Assembly: GCA_017979445.1 (NCBI GenBank)
Contig: CM030711.1
Span: forward strand, 18,182,922-18,246,921
Source of the DNA: Akebia trifoliata
Lineage: Eukaryota > Streptophyta > Magnoliopsida > Ranunculales > Lardizabalaceae
Length of the DNA: 64,000 nucleotides
Direction: 5' to 3'
Position numbers and translations under genes: made by a program. Below are positions 11,069-22,459 of this stretch, one piece after another. The stretch's first letter is position 1, and each line of letters begins with the position of its first letter. Under the pieces are notes generated by a model. That model had not been told where the DNA came from. It ran no database searches and worked only from the letters and a program-made list of their open reading frames with translations.

Positions 11069-13071
11069 TGAAATTGCTTCTATCATTTTCACTAAATAAT
11101 GAATAGGGGTCCGATAGGTAAATTGGGGATTTTTAGGGAATAGGGAGTTGCTACCTAGTTTAGGTCTAGGAACCATAGATAACTCCAAAATGGATCGGGT
11201 TCATCCACAAGTAAGAAAATTGGGTAAGAGGTCAGATTATGAGTTTCAGAAAGGGTTAAGCATCGAACCCACGTGATCAAGATGATAAGTCTCTAATACA
11301 ATCTAAAACTATCCTATGGCCAATAGGCAGAGACTAAAGTCAAGCTAGGGTTCCATCATCATCAATTTATATCGGATGTGCTAAGCGAATCTTAAGCCTA
11401 AGTTAGAAAATTATGAATATAAAATTTCTAATTTGGTAATATATAGAGTTTCAAAACTAGAAATTTGAAATTTCCAAAATTAGAAGTTTAGGGATACATG
11501 ATGAGCTCCCAAATTAGGAATTTGATAAAATAAACTTCTCAAAATAGAAAACTTCAAATCTGACGAGTCCAAATTTGAAATTTTGAAAAATGACTTTCTA
11601 AAATAGAAAATTATGATTTTAGAAAAGTCGTCAAATCAATGAAAAATCTGAATTTACAAGAATCTCCAAAATTGGCAAACTAAGATCTTTTCAAAACTTA
11701 TTTTCGCCACATGAATTCTTTGAATTTTGCATAGTGTAATCCCACATTTGGTAATACTTATGTGGTACCAAAAATTAATGGATTGATTCTGTCACATTGT
11801 GGAAAAAAATGAAATTAATTTTAATGCCACGCGCACACAAATCAATGAGTTGACCCACGCCCATTTTATTAAAAAAGTTTGATTTTAAATTTCCTATGTA
11901 TACAAAAATCATTGAGTCGACTCACGCCCATTTATTAAAAAGGTTTAATTTTAAATTTTCTATGTACACAAAAATCAGTTAGTCGACTCACATCCCAATT
12001 TTATAAGAAAAATCAATTTTAAATGTCCTATGTGCACAAAAATCAGTGAGTCGGCCCATTAACTTTGTATATAAAGATTAATTGGATCAATCTATCAATA
12101 CCAAAAGTCAGTGAATCGATCCACTAATATTTTAGAAAATCAAGGACCACTATTAGTGCCACGTGTACAAAAATTGACGAGTCAATTAAGGTGTATATAA
12201 AAAAAACTATGAAATCAAAATAAGTGAAACAACTTACCTTCACTAAACAATTTTAGTTGCTTAGAGCCTTTCAAAAACTTGAAACTTCGATGGTTCTTGC
12301 CAAAGTTTGAAATGAGACATTGTGGGGTCAAGGTGTTTTTGGAACAACTTTAATGACTGGAGCGAAGGTAGTTGGAACTGTTTTAGTCACTAAAATGGGG
12401 GTAATTTCAGATTGATTTAAGAGCTGAGATGGGGTTGGTTTTGGACTGGTTTAAGTGGCTAAAATGAGGCTGGTTTTTTTACTGTTTTAATGGTTGGAAT
12501 GGGACTAGTTTTGGGGATTGATTTTAGACTGAAATGGGACTGGTTTTGGACTGAAATGGGGTTGTCAATGGCATTTGGGATGTCAAAGATAGCAAGGAGA
12601 GGGGTTGTTATATGTGTTAATGGTTGAGGGGACTGATAGAGGGGTGGTTGTATTGGTGATGAAAGGAAGAGGGAGAAAGGAGTCCAGCTAGACGTTCAAC
12701 CAATGTGAGGGTGAATGTAAGAAGATGGAGAGAAGTTAAGGGGATTGGTTATGTGTTAATAGAAAAATAGATTGTGGCTGGATTGAGAGAGGGAGAACAC
12801 TAAGGGGCTGGTCTGGGTTATGGGAGTAAAATAGATAGAGAGATTAAGTGAAGAAGAAGATGAAGTCAAGAGGTGGCTGTTGTGTGAATGAAATATATCA
12901 AAAAGAAGATAGAAAATGTGGCTGTGTGATGAAGAAGAAGGAATAAGAAGTAGATGATGATGGTGGGGGTGATGAAGGCGAAGGAACTGGTAGGGCTAAA
13001 GAAGAAGAACTGCTGTAATGGCCTCGAATTTTTTTTATTTTTCTTCTTCCTTATTCTTTTTTACTTCTCTT
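11069..13071 (-). mobile_element. A: 3' LTR, first part (cut by C1)
   Basis: This is the primer-proximal half of A's 3' LTR in reverse. It aligns with 51303-53600: both share the ataggggtccgat start, the gtcgccacctagtttaggtc-like stretch and a purine-rich section near 12560-13010. Alignment to the intact LTR puts its edge at 11069 (TGAAATTG), 35 bases before the strong similarity starts. The other half lies at 24308-25716. Together they give about 3.4 kb against 3.76 kb for the other LTR. Confidence 0.7.
11820..12180 (-). repeat. Tandem repeats of about 65 bp in A's 3' LTR
   Basis: About five units carry a tatgtacacaaaaatca core followed by a gagtcgactca-like element and a cccattttattaaaaa tail. 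The palindrome TGAGTCGACTCA is perfect at 11913-11924. The same repeat, with more units, is in the A/B LTR at about 51730-52480. Confidence 0.65.
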
Positions 13072-14121
13072 TGTAGCCACCCCATTTTTACATCTGCCTG
13101 ATTAATCAACTCATCAACCTGATTGTAACGGTTCCCAATGATGGATGATTATTCCAATGCTTTATTTTGTTACAAGATATGTTTCAGAAATCCGGATAAA
13201 CTATCTCGAACTAACAAAATTATAGAAACCACGCTACGCTAGGAAAATATAATCCCAAAAGCTTAGAAATCATCATTTTTCAGACAAAAAGAAGCTTAAC
13301 GATAAAAATTACTAAAAAATGATCAAATTACCAAAATACCCCTAACCTCAAAACATCCCTAGAGCCTACATTACGCTTAGGAAAATCCTTTCAAACACAT
13401 AAAACAACAAATCGAAACCAAATAAATCATTTTGCCAATTTTCACAAAATTTGATAAAATTATGAAAATGCCCCTCATAAAGTTCACAATCATTTCTCAC
13501 AAAAAAAATTCATAAAAGACACAAACCAATATTTCCATTGAATTCATTATGAAAAATCGATTCCAAAACATCCTAGAACATCAAAAATCGACTTAAAACG
13601 CAAAAAGTCCTCTCCGAGGGTAAAATGATAAAATTAATAAATAAAACATTAAATAATGTAAAGTGAAACATTAATAAAATTAATTTAAAAATCTGAATCA
13701 AAAAATCGATCAATCAGGATCTTAGGCAAAATTGTTGATGGTTGCCCAAATATTTATTAAAGGACCCCTCCATCTAGGGGTCCAAAGAATTAAAGATATA
13801 ATAAAGGGGGGGTTCTCCGAAAATATATTCTAAGTCAATCTAGTAAGACTAAAGTCAAAAAATTAAAGTCATGAAAAACTAAAGTCAAAATCTTAAAGTC
13901 AATCAAATGAGACTAAAAGTCAAAACCCTAATCTAAACTAATCAAGTCAATCTCATAAGACTAAAGTCAAAACCCTAAATCAAGTCAATCTCATAAGAAT
14001 AAAGTCAAAACCCTAATTAAAACCCTAATAAGACTAAGTCAATCTCATAAGACTAAAGTCAAAACCCTAATTAAAATCGTAAAGGAAATCTAATTAAACA
14101 TTAACTCTGCCCAAAAAAGTT

Positions 14122-14129
14122 TATAAATA
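14122..14129 (+). promoter_or_regulatory. TATA box of C1 5' LTR
   Basis: TATAAATA followed by GGAG, at the same place relative to the repeat tract as in the other C-type LTRs. Transcription would start about 30 bases downstream. Confidence 0.6.
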
Positions 14130-14559
14130 GGAGTCTCCACACCCTATTTTCGTATTCAAGAATAAACCCTAAGAGAAGTAAGTCAAAAAGCTTCCCTAGC
14201 CTCTCATAAATCCTAATTTTTAAGCCCTAACTCCTTACATAACACCCATACCTCAATTTTAACTTGAAAAATACCTAGAAGTCCTTCAAAAACACCTAGA
14301 AATTCATAAACAAATTCGAAGAATCCAGATCTAAGAAAGAGATACCTTGCCTCGGAGATCAGAAATCAGATCCGGAGACAGAACGAAGCGAAGAGTACTG
14401 TACAAGGAGTTACTCTATCAGATCTGAGGGAACAAGACCGTTGTCTTCAGAAAGGTATACAAATTTCTTATTTTTTTTATTATTACTTAGGTCTTTTAGC
14501 AATGTAGTTTATTTGGGAATTAGTAGAGACCGACGTTTGTCGGACGGGGTTGTGCGTAA

Positions 14560-15773
14560 TGATGAGTGTCTCCAAACACTCAATTATACGCACATTTTCT
14601 GATTATTTATCTTGATTTTTGTACCTATTTCTCCATATTAAGGTAATAATCATGTTAAGCCTCAAAACACCATGTTGCATGTTAATTAGGCTTAATTATA
14701 TATAAATAAATTCATTTACTAGATAAATCTAATTACGTGTGTTTCTTGTGCAGAAAATCAACAATTTAAAATCAAAATCTCAAGACAAAAGCATTTGGAC
14801 CCATTTTAGAATGTCCTAATCCTTTGGAATGCCCTAATCCTTAACTTATATTCTCCTCTTTTGTCTTTTTCTGCAAAGAAAAGTGGAGGCTACTTTTAGA
14901 CTCTTCTACACACATTTTTCTCTATAAATAAAGCCTTCATTTCTAGAGAAAGGGTCCCATCTTAGTTCTCTTATCCAAGACTCCTTTAATCTAAGGCTCT
15001 TAGCCTATTCTCTTATTTTTTGTATTTTCATTTTCTAATTATTTTCTTTGGATTAAATAGTCTTGTAAGAAGTAGAAGAAGAAGAAGTTGTAAGTTTCTC
15101 CATGAAATGAAGAAAAGTTATTTCATCTCTTATCTTTCCTCTCTTGCAATGACATTAGGCTAAGTTCCTCTCCATTGGAGAGTGGAAAAGCATAGAGCAA
15201 GTTCTTGTGTTATTTCTAATTTCATGCCTTTCTTTTATTTAAAATGCTTATGAGTTCTCTTTAAGTTTCTTGTATCTTTTATTCTTAATATAGATACTTT
15301 ATGCTTAGATTAGATCAAGATAAAGTATGCTTAAACTAGATAATTGGTAGCAGGAAGTTTTCAAAGAATTATACTCTGTTTATGTTCCCTTATTTCATTT
15401 CATTTGCAAAACTTTCCGATCTAACGAGTTAACACCAAACACTTACGATTGAGTTATAAAAAAGCTGGAAACTAGGAATTCCTCATCAACATGTTCTAGG
15501 TAGATCCACCTCCAATGGTGTTTTAATTTCATAAGTTTACTTTCTTTTAATTTCATTTACTTTAGTTTATTTTCTAGCAATTTTACATTTTCTTATAAGT
15601 TCAAAAATACAAAGAAAAATAGTTTTAATTCTTTTTAGTTAATTTGAATTTTATCTTCTTAGCTTAATTCTATTCCTCATTTCTCTTGGGTTCAATTCCT
15701 TACTTGTCCCACAAGTAAGGTAAAAGTAAGATTATTATTAACTCCGGTGAGAAGAACAACGATAGTCTCATCA
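14560..15773 (+). mobile_element. S: solo LTR of an unrelated element
   Basis: A 1,214-bp insertion in C1's 5' LTR has perfect 7-bp inverted ends, TGATGAG and CTCATCA, beginning TG and ending CA. It is flanked by an exact five-base duplication CGTAA (14555-14559 and 15774-15778). No primer site, polypurine tract or coding region is inside, so this is one LTR left after recombination between two. A TATAAATA near 14932 would be its own promoter. The family was not recognised; a Ty3/gypsy origin is inferred from the 5-bp duplication and the context. Confidence 0.8.
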
Positions 15774-15954
15774 CGTAACACCTTCCAACCTCGTAATTTG
15801 ATCCCCGAACTCAGTTATTTTTTAAGTAGATTAGTTGTTTTTATCCGTTTAGAGTCAATGTTTGGTTCCTAGATTGTAATAACTAGGTGGCGACTCCCAA
15901 ACCTCAAAGGTCAAAAACGGATCCATACACCCCGCGGATCGAGGGTGCTTTCAG

Positions 15955-15972
15955 TGGCAACTCCGCTGGGGA
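15955..15972 (+). other. Primer binding site of C1
   Basis: TGGCAACTCCGCTGGGGA begins one base after the LTR end. The pattern is that of Tat/Ogre elements, for which tRNA-Arg is the reported primer. Confidence 0.75.
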
Positions 15973-18399
15973 CTATTGAGGATCATATTTGAAAAGTCCC
16001 AAGTATGGGATGCATTGCCAGTAGAGACTTTTTATTTTTTATTTATTTATTATTTTCGTTTATTTGTTTATTTTTATGGTTTATCCTTCTTTTGGCTCTA
16101 TTATTGATCGTTATGTTGAATATTTTGATTGGCACATTTTTTTATGGTTCGATCTAAGAACATTCGGAACAACCCTAAATAATTTGGGATTTCAAAGGAT
16201 GATTTCATTAAGGACGGAGTGATTGTTGTTACACCATATACATTTTTTTATTTATTATTTTAGGAATCAATCTATCCTTTGACATTTTTTTAGTTTTTAT
16301 TTTATTTTTGAGTCAATCTGCCCTTTGGCATTACTTTTTTTTTTAAAGGGGGGGGCTGGTGTATGTAAAATTTTTTTTTTTGTGCTACTAAGGGGCAGCC
16401 ACATTTAAAAAAAAAAAATTTAATTTGATTAGATGTATGGTTGATGTGCTTATTTGTGATTTTAATAATGTTATTAGATTGGTATTTATTTTGGCTAATA
16501 TTTATGTGAAATCTAATGTATGATGATATGATCAGGCCCATGGGCCAATGTGTTTGAAAAGGCCCCAGGCACACCCCACCCTGTTTTGCACACATCACAT
16601 GCACGTTTACTGTTTTGCACGCTTGCACGTCCCATATAGCCAACGTGGCACTAGTGCGTGGCTCGGTCTCTTCAGAGATGCGACGTCATTCATGAAGACC
16701 ACAACTCCAGTCACGTACCTTAGGGTATATCAAATCGGGGCATCAGTACCATCTGATCAGGTAACTCTGAAAGGTATATCGATGCACCCAAGTTGGAGCG
16801 ACCAGAGCCTTTGGCTTATTGTAAACCGCACAGTCATATGTCCCATTTGCCAACGTAGTATTAGTACGTGGTCGGTCCCCTCGTGAGATGCTAAACCATT
16901 TATGAAAGCTACAATTCTTGACTCGTACCCATAGGTATATCAAAGATGATCCAAGTACATCAATTGCATTTCTTAGTCAAAATCAGTGCTTAAGCGAGAT
17001 CCTGCTCCGTTGTACTACGGTACTAGGAGGATAGACTACGTCTATTCTAGAAAAGAGGTGATTTAAGAATGCCTTTGCTCAGGCATTGCACGCCACCTCT
17101 GATCTGGGGATTAAACTGGCTGTTTTTGACTTTAGAGAAGTGAGTTGAAGTTTTAGATTATCGCTTATACGGTATATCAAACCAAGTCACCACGTACCGT
17201 CTGATTGAGTACGCTCGAGAGGTATATAGGTGTACTTGGGCCAGGGTGGCCAGATAAAAATGCATTGCATATAATAAGTTTAGAGTCTAGAAACCTCCCC
17301 TGTAGGCCACGACTCGAACTTATCGTGGGTGTTCTCGGGTTGTTATTTGAATGTGACCTTTTGATTGTAAATGTATGTGAATGATGAATGTGTAGATCAG
17401 AACGTTTGGTTGTCCTTAAGTTTTTGTTTTACCTGATTAAAATGGGTGTACCGACCCAATAAAGAATCCATTTCTTGCAATAATTTATAATGACCCAATC
17501 CATCTCGATCCAACAATCATAATGGACCAGGCCATTTAAATCAAAATGGAAATCAAGTTCTTTTCTAAATTCGGGTTTCAACCCATGTTCAAAGAAGAAA
17601 AATGGTTTACAAAAGGAAAGTGTTTTCCAGAAGAAGTGTTCTCTAGAAAAAATATTTTTCAGAAAAAGTATTTTCCAAAAAATATTTTTCAAAAAAAAGT
17701 ACTTTCCAAAAGAAAAGAAAATGAAGGAAAAATGATCTATATTTGCATGAAAAAATTTTGAAATATGTTTTTTACCAAAAATCTTTTTTTGCATGGACCT
17801 TGGAAAATTACCAAAATATATTTTTCTATAAAGAAAATGTTTGCAAAAAAAATAATCAGATTTGTGAAAATTATTATTCAATAAAAACATTATTTTTCAA
17901 TAATTTTCAAATTATTGAATGGATGAATTGTTTATTGGATTGGTGCACAGAATTCAATAAAATCTTAGGGTTCATTAAAATGTTATCAAGGGGGTAACAC
18001 TAAAATTAACCTTCAATGAGCTTTAAGGGTTATCATTGTACCTAAGCTCAATCGTCCATTATCTAGCTAGGGTTGTAAGTCCGGTCAGTTAGAACAAACT
18101 TCAACACCAAATGAATCGTCAAAAATGACCTCAAAATCTTTCAAAATTAAACAATTGTTCCCTGAAGATCACAGTGCTTCAGTCTTGCTGGTTGTAAGCA
18201 ATGTCTCAGTCCTCAGTCCTAATCAAGTCCATTGTGGGTAGTCTTGAGTTTTCATGAGTCATTTAGGTTAGCTCGAGTTCCTTTTTTTCAGCAAGGTCAT
18301 GTTTTCTTTAGATTGAGTCGACTCTTTTTCTATTAAGTCAAGTTAATTTATCAAGTTTATAGAGGTATTTGTCGTCCCATCTGAAATTGATCGGATAAA
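15973..18399 (+). other. Leader region of C1
   Basis: No gag frame is recognisable. It begins T-rich (16020-16420), then holds two diverged copies of a module of about 200 bp. The first, 16625-16760, has gtcccatatagccaacgtgg to gggtatatcaaa; the second, 16825-16945, has gtcccatttgccaacgtag to aggtatatcaaa. A third trace of tatatcaaa is near 17175. Next comes the block shared with the Athila-like D leader (16960-17155), then a stretch of short gaaaa/tttttc words (17580-17900). The open frames here are AT-rich artefacts. Confidence 0.6.
16960..17155 (+). other. Leader block shared with C2 and Athila-like D
   Basis: From tcaattgcatttcttagtca to gagaagtgagttgaag this segment aligns with C2 38157-38352 on the same strand, and with D 48665-48850 on the opposite strand, which is D's own sense. 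Shared landmarks include taagcgagatcctgc, gatagactac-tctatt, aggtgatttaag, tgctcag and gccacctct-atct-ggg. Confidence 0.75.
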
Positions 18400-18720
18400 G
18401 GAATTTTTGAATACCTCGAGCGCATTAACGAATTAACTAATAATTTAACTTCAAGGATAGATTTCTCTTCTGAACAAGAAGATAAGGGTTGAGCTCAACT
18501 TTTAATCGAGAAAGTAAAGGTCATTGACCTCGGAACAAAAAATAATTTTTAAAGAGATTCAAATAGAAACCCTCATATCCCTAGAGGAACATGAGGGGAT
18601 AATGAATTTACTCAAAAATTTCAAAAGACTTGTTCGCGTGGTCTGATGAGGATATGTTAGGTGCAAGCTTGGGTGTTGTTCAACACGGAATAGATACTCG
18701 CCCGATGAGATGAAAATGTC
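18400..18720 (+). pseudogene. Protease-RT linker remnant of C1 pol
   Basis: Broken frames give EYLERINELTNNLTSRIDF, aligned with EYLECNNDLTDNLTSKDE in B. They go on to the DLLKKF-like segment and a W-S-x-E-D-h-G-like stretch that precedes RT in Tat elements. Two or more stops and frame changes interrupt it. After the VQH-x-I-like motif the sequence passes straight into integrase core, so RT, RNase H and the integrase N terminus are gone. Confidence 0.65.
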
Positions 18721-19480
18721 GATAGAGATGTTATAAAGTGTATTAGTGCTATCCTCACTGCAACTTGAGTTGCAAATCACGTATTATCAACCGATATAGG
18801 GGTACCTTTTGAACTGATCTCTGATAATGGGTCGTACTTCAAAGCTTAAGTCATTACTCTATGTTCAAAGTTCAAGATCCGGCATCATAAATCATCCCCT
18901 TACTGTCCTCAGATTAATGGAGCGGTTAAAACAGTTAGTAAGAATCTTAAGATAATCATCGTGAAAATATGTCAATCACACCAAGATTGGTCAGAACAGC
19001 TACCATTCATACTATGGAGGTGTCGTACTTTAAATACAATCTTCCACTGAAACTATCCCCTACTCTCTAGTATATGATATGGAAGTAATTTTACCAGTTG
19101 AAATGAAAATCCTGTATCTCAAGGTTTTGTTGGAAATCATTTGTTAGAAACAGATTGGGTTCGTCAGCAGTATGAATAATTAAACTTGATTGAAGAAAAA
19201 TGAGTTAAAGCCCTATACCACGTGCAAGCTTATCTAAGAAGAGTCACCCATGCATTTGACAAGAAGGGCAAAGCTCATCATTTACAAGTCAATGATTTAA
19301 CTATCAGACTTCAAATAAAATTGAACACTCATCTTCGATCATAGGAGAAAGTCTGAACCCAATTGGAGAAATTCATTCATTAAGGAAATACTGTCTGGAA
19401 AAGTCGTCAGACTTCAAGATCATGATGGAAGTGAACTACCAGAACCAACCAACCTTGACCAGATCAAGTGGTACTATATT
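18721..19480 (+). pseudogene. Integrase core and C-terminal remnant of C1
   Basis: Read through several stops it gives VPFELISDNGSYFKA (second catalytic Asp in SDNGS) and the P-Y-x-P-Q-x-N-G region, where the usual Glu of NGxVE is replaced (NGAVK). LPFILWRCRTLNT, LNLIEEK-x-V-K-ALYHVQAYLRRVTHAFDK and a C-terminal DHDG-like stretch follow, ending near a WYYI-like position. The domain has lost its first catalytic Asp with the deletion and is frame-broken. It aligns with B's integrase and with C2 39901-40720. Confidence 0.75.
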
Positions 19481-19983
19481 TGAAGAGGCCATCTTTGGCC
19501 GAATCAATTCTCCTATTACCCAGTTCAATATATCCTTTCTCAACCCCTTTGCAACCATTTCAAAAAGAAAAAATTATACCTTTTTCTTTCTCAGCCCAAT
19601 CACCTAACTTAGGGGAGGGAAAAATTCAAACTACGTTTTGGTCTGATCCCAAAATTCTGGAGTACGTAGGCAACCTGAGAAGTTACTTCAGGTCCGACCC
19701 CATCAAAATAAAAAAAATCTATTTCCCCACACAAAAAAATTCAAAAAAAAAAATTCAAAAGAAAAAAGAAATATCTTCAAAATAAGGAAGAAAATTCAAA
19801 GCAAAATAAAAGAAATGCCACACAAGGGGCATTCAGGTTTTTGAGCCTCAAAATCCCTTTCTTCTTACACCCAGTCTTAAACTTACCTATAAAACTCCTC
19901 CTAAGTACCGTGTGAAAAGTCAAGGAAGATAGCAAAGCTTGACCAGACAGCAATTCCATAAAAAAAAAGATAAAAAAGGCCTA
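19481..19983 (+). other. Start of C1 3' untranslated region
   Basis: It is conserved with C2 (40721-41231) and, in reverse, with B (56920-57386). Shared landmarks are ccaaaattctgg-gta-gtaggcaacctgagaagttacttcagg and cacaaggggcattcag. No frame is credible. It may carry processing signals for the transcript. Confidence 0.55.
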
Positions 19984-20179
19984 CTAAGTTGAAGACCCCA
20001 AAAGGGCAACTTAGGCAAAACTAAGGCAAGCTTGCAAGGTTGAAAATCCGAAATGACAACTTTGGCAACAATCAGAGCAAAGAAAAAAAAAAGCTTGTTA
20101 GATCAAAAACCTGAAAAGGCGATCTAGGCAAAAGCTAGAGCATGTTTGCTAGATCGAAAACCTGAAAAGGCGATCTACG
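19984..20179 (+). repeat. Series of four small hairpins (C1)
   Basis: Four units at 19984-20014, 20036-20063, 20098-20128 and 20149-20179. Each has an outer stem of 7-8 bp around a 14-16 base loop. The outer stems differ but still pair: CTAAGTTG with CAACTTAG, AAGGTTG with CAACTTT (one G-U), TTAGATC with GATCTAG (one G-U), TAGATCG with CGATCTA. Inside, after four A, a 3-bp stem closes a GAAA loop in units 3 and 4 (CCT/AGG). C2, A and B hold matching series at the same place. Confidence 0.7.
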
Positions 20180-21046
20180 CAAAAGTTAGAGCAACAAAGA
20201 AAAATAGAAGAAAATCTCAGAAGGTTCCAGACGAGACATTTGAAGTCAGAATAATCAAGTTCAACACTTAGCTTAAACCATGCAGTGACTCAAAAGCAAC
20301 AAGTATCTTATCTTCGATGGATCTGAAAATTTTTTACTTCCCCAAGTGAACCGAGGGGGAGAAGAGTGAATTCTATGATGAGTCTTAAAAAAAAATATTT
20401 TGTTCTCTTGAGCCTGACTCAAAATTTTCAATAAAATTAAAAGTTGGATCTTTATTGTGCCTATGGTAATCAAATATTTCAAACCTTCATACAAGGGGCA
20501 TTTTATTTCTTCTCTAATATATAGCTTTCCCCCCTTATACTAGGGAATTTTTTTAATTTTTACATGATGTGTTCAATTATCTCTAATGCCATGTTTATTG
20601 TCAAACTAGGGGCATTTTGTTTTTGAGCAATGTTAATCCTAAAAGATAATGGGAACCCCAAACTTAAAGTTACCCTCTTGATAACAATTTTTCAAAAAAT
20701 CCTTGAGGTACAAAAGAAATAAAAACTCAGGTTTTAAATTCATAAAATTTTTGGATAAAACCTTGAGGTTCAAACAAAAGCATTTCGGATCTCACATTTA
20801 GTTGTGCCCAAAGATTAACTAATAACTCATTTACCTAGAGTAGGAGATAGGGCATTATTTCGTTCCCAGATTCTTTTCCAGATCCATTCATTCTTGGATT
20901 CGATCATTTTCTTCCAGATTCATTATCTTCCAGATTTATTCATTCGTTCCCTGATTCAATCATTATTCTCCAAATTCATTTTCAATCTCATCCAGATTCA
21001 TTATAATCATTCTTCACTAGAATTCATTCATTCCTCTGCCAGTTTT
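20180..21046 (+). other. C1 3' untranslated region before the array
   Basis: No gene is seen. It contains taggggcatttt-type stretches shared with C2 and B (for example caaactaggggcattttg near 20600), then short attcatt/ccagattc words at 20880-21040 that look like the edge of a former simple repeat. Confidence 0.5.
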
Positions 21047-22085
21047 GCTCAGTTGTCGCCAAAGGTTATCTTGGATTTTGCTCAGTTGCCGCCAAGGGTT
21101 ATCTTGGATTTTGCTCAGATGTCGCCAATGGTTAACTTGGATTTTACTCAATTTTCACCAAGGGTTATCTTGGATTTTGCTTAGTTGCCGCCAAGGGTTA
21201 TCTTGGATTTTGCTTACATGCCTCTTGGATTTTGCTTATTTGCCATCAAGGGTTAACTTGGATTTTGCTCAGTTGTAGTCAAGGGTCAACTTGGATTTTG
21301 CTCAGTTGCCGCCAAGGGTTATCTTGGATTTTACTTAGTTACCGCTGAGGGTTTTCTCGAAATTATGCTCAGATGCCGCCGAGGACTTTCTCGAAATTAT
21401 GCTCAGTAACCACCAAGGGTTTTCTCAGAATTATGCTCAGTTACCGTCGAGGGTTTTCTCAAAATTATGCTCAGATGCCACCGATGGCTTTCTTTGAATT
21501 ATGCTTAGTAACTGCCGAGGATTTTCTCGGAATTATGCTCAGTAACCGCCGAGGTTTTTCTCGAAATTATGCTCAGATGCCGCCGAGGGCTTTCTCGGAA
21601 TTATGCTCAATAAACGCTGTGGATTTTCTCAGAATTATGTTCAGTTACCGCCGAAGGTTTTCTCGGAATTATGCTCAATTACCACCAAGGGCTTTCTCGG
21701 AATTATGCTCAATAACCACCGAAGGTTTTCTTGGAATTATGCTCAGTTACCGCCGAGGGTTTTCTCTGAATTATGCTCAGATGCCGTCGAGGGTTTTCTC
21801 AGAACTATTCTCAGATGTCATCGAGGGATTTCTCAGAATTATGCTCAAGAATCACCGAGGGTTTTCTCGGAATTATGCTCAGATGCCGTCGAGGGTTTTC
21901 TCAGAACTATGCCTAGATGTCGCCGAGGGCTTTCTCAGAACTATGCTCAGATGCCGTCGATGACTTCCTAAGAATTATGCTCAGATACCGTCGAAGGTTT
22001 TCTCGGAACTATACTCAAATGCCACCAAGGGTTTTCTCGAAATTATGCTCAGATACCGTCGAGGGTTTCTCAGAATTATGCTCAA
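21047..22085 (+). repeat. 33/34-bp tandem array in C1 3' untranslated region
   Basis: About nine units of 33 bp (gctcagttgccgccaagggt..., 21047-21345) are followed by about 22 units of 34 bp (gctcagatgccgccgagggc...ctcggaattat). The two parts are diverged versions of one monomer. In reverse, B's array at 55440-56090 uses the same monomer. The open frames across it arise from the repeat period and are not proteins. Confidence 0.9.
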
Positions 22086-22446
22086 TTTGTGCTCAGTTGA
22101 TGCTCATTTTATGCTCAATTTATATTCACTATATGCTCAGATTTGACTCAGTTCCAACTAAAACTCTTTGAAATTTATCTCAAATTTTAAGTCCACACAC
22201 TTGCACAGTTGTTACATTAGTCAAGGAGAATTTTCTAAAATTCAAGGATCTGACAATGTCAGTGAGAGCTCTCGCTCAAGGACCTGACAATTTTTTAGTT
22301 CAGAGAGAGTTTTACCCTCAAGGATCAGAACATCCTGACGAATTGCTAAATCAGGCTGCAAAATGAACTGTCACTAGCTTTGGCATTCTGATATCGCACT
22401 ATCTACCAAAATATATTTGCTATCTAGTTTGCTTCAACCCTTTGCC
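22086..22446 (+). other. C1 segment between array and polypurine tract
   Basis: Conserved with C2 (44726-45059) and, in reverse, with A (25732-25960) and B (55077-55330). Landmarks are cacttgcaca, agtcaaggagaattttc-aaaattcaagga and atcgcactatctaccaaaat. No coding frame. Confidence 0.55.
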
Positions 22447-22459
22447 AAAGAGGGCCATC
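22447..22459 (+). other. Polypurine tract of C1
   Basis: aaagagggccatc lies immediately before the 3' LTR. The same tract, aaagaggggcatc, precedes C2's 3' LTR. It would prime plus-strand DNA synthesis. Confidence 0.75.

Larger units (their letters stand above)
13072..15953 (+). repeat. 5' LTR of C1 (interrupted)
   Basis: It starts TGTAGCCACCCC and ends GGTGCTTTCA. Without S it is about 1.66 kb. The conserved element agaaaccacgctacgct is at 13224-13240, the agtcaa/actaaagtc repeat tract at about 13825-14090 and a TATA box at 14122-14129 (TATAAATA). Confidence 0.85.

Noticed and set aside
17429..17890. 153-residue frame rich in F, K and N
   Set aside because: AT-rich leader with gaaaa/ttttc words; it does not carry over as an open frame to the matching C2 region.
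21373..21971. Long open frames with repeated FSELCSD/RNYAQMPP words
   Set aside because: Produced by the 34-bp tandem array; the frames cycle because the period is not a multiple of three.
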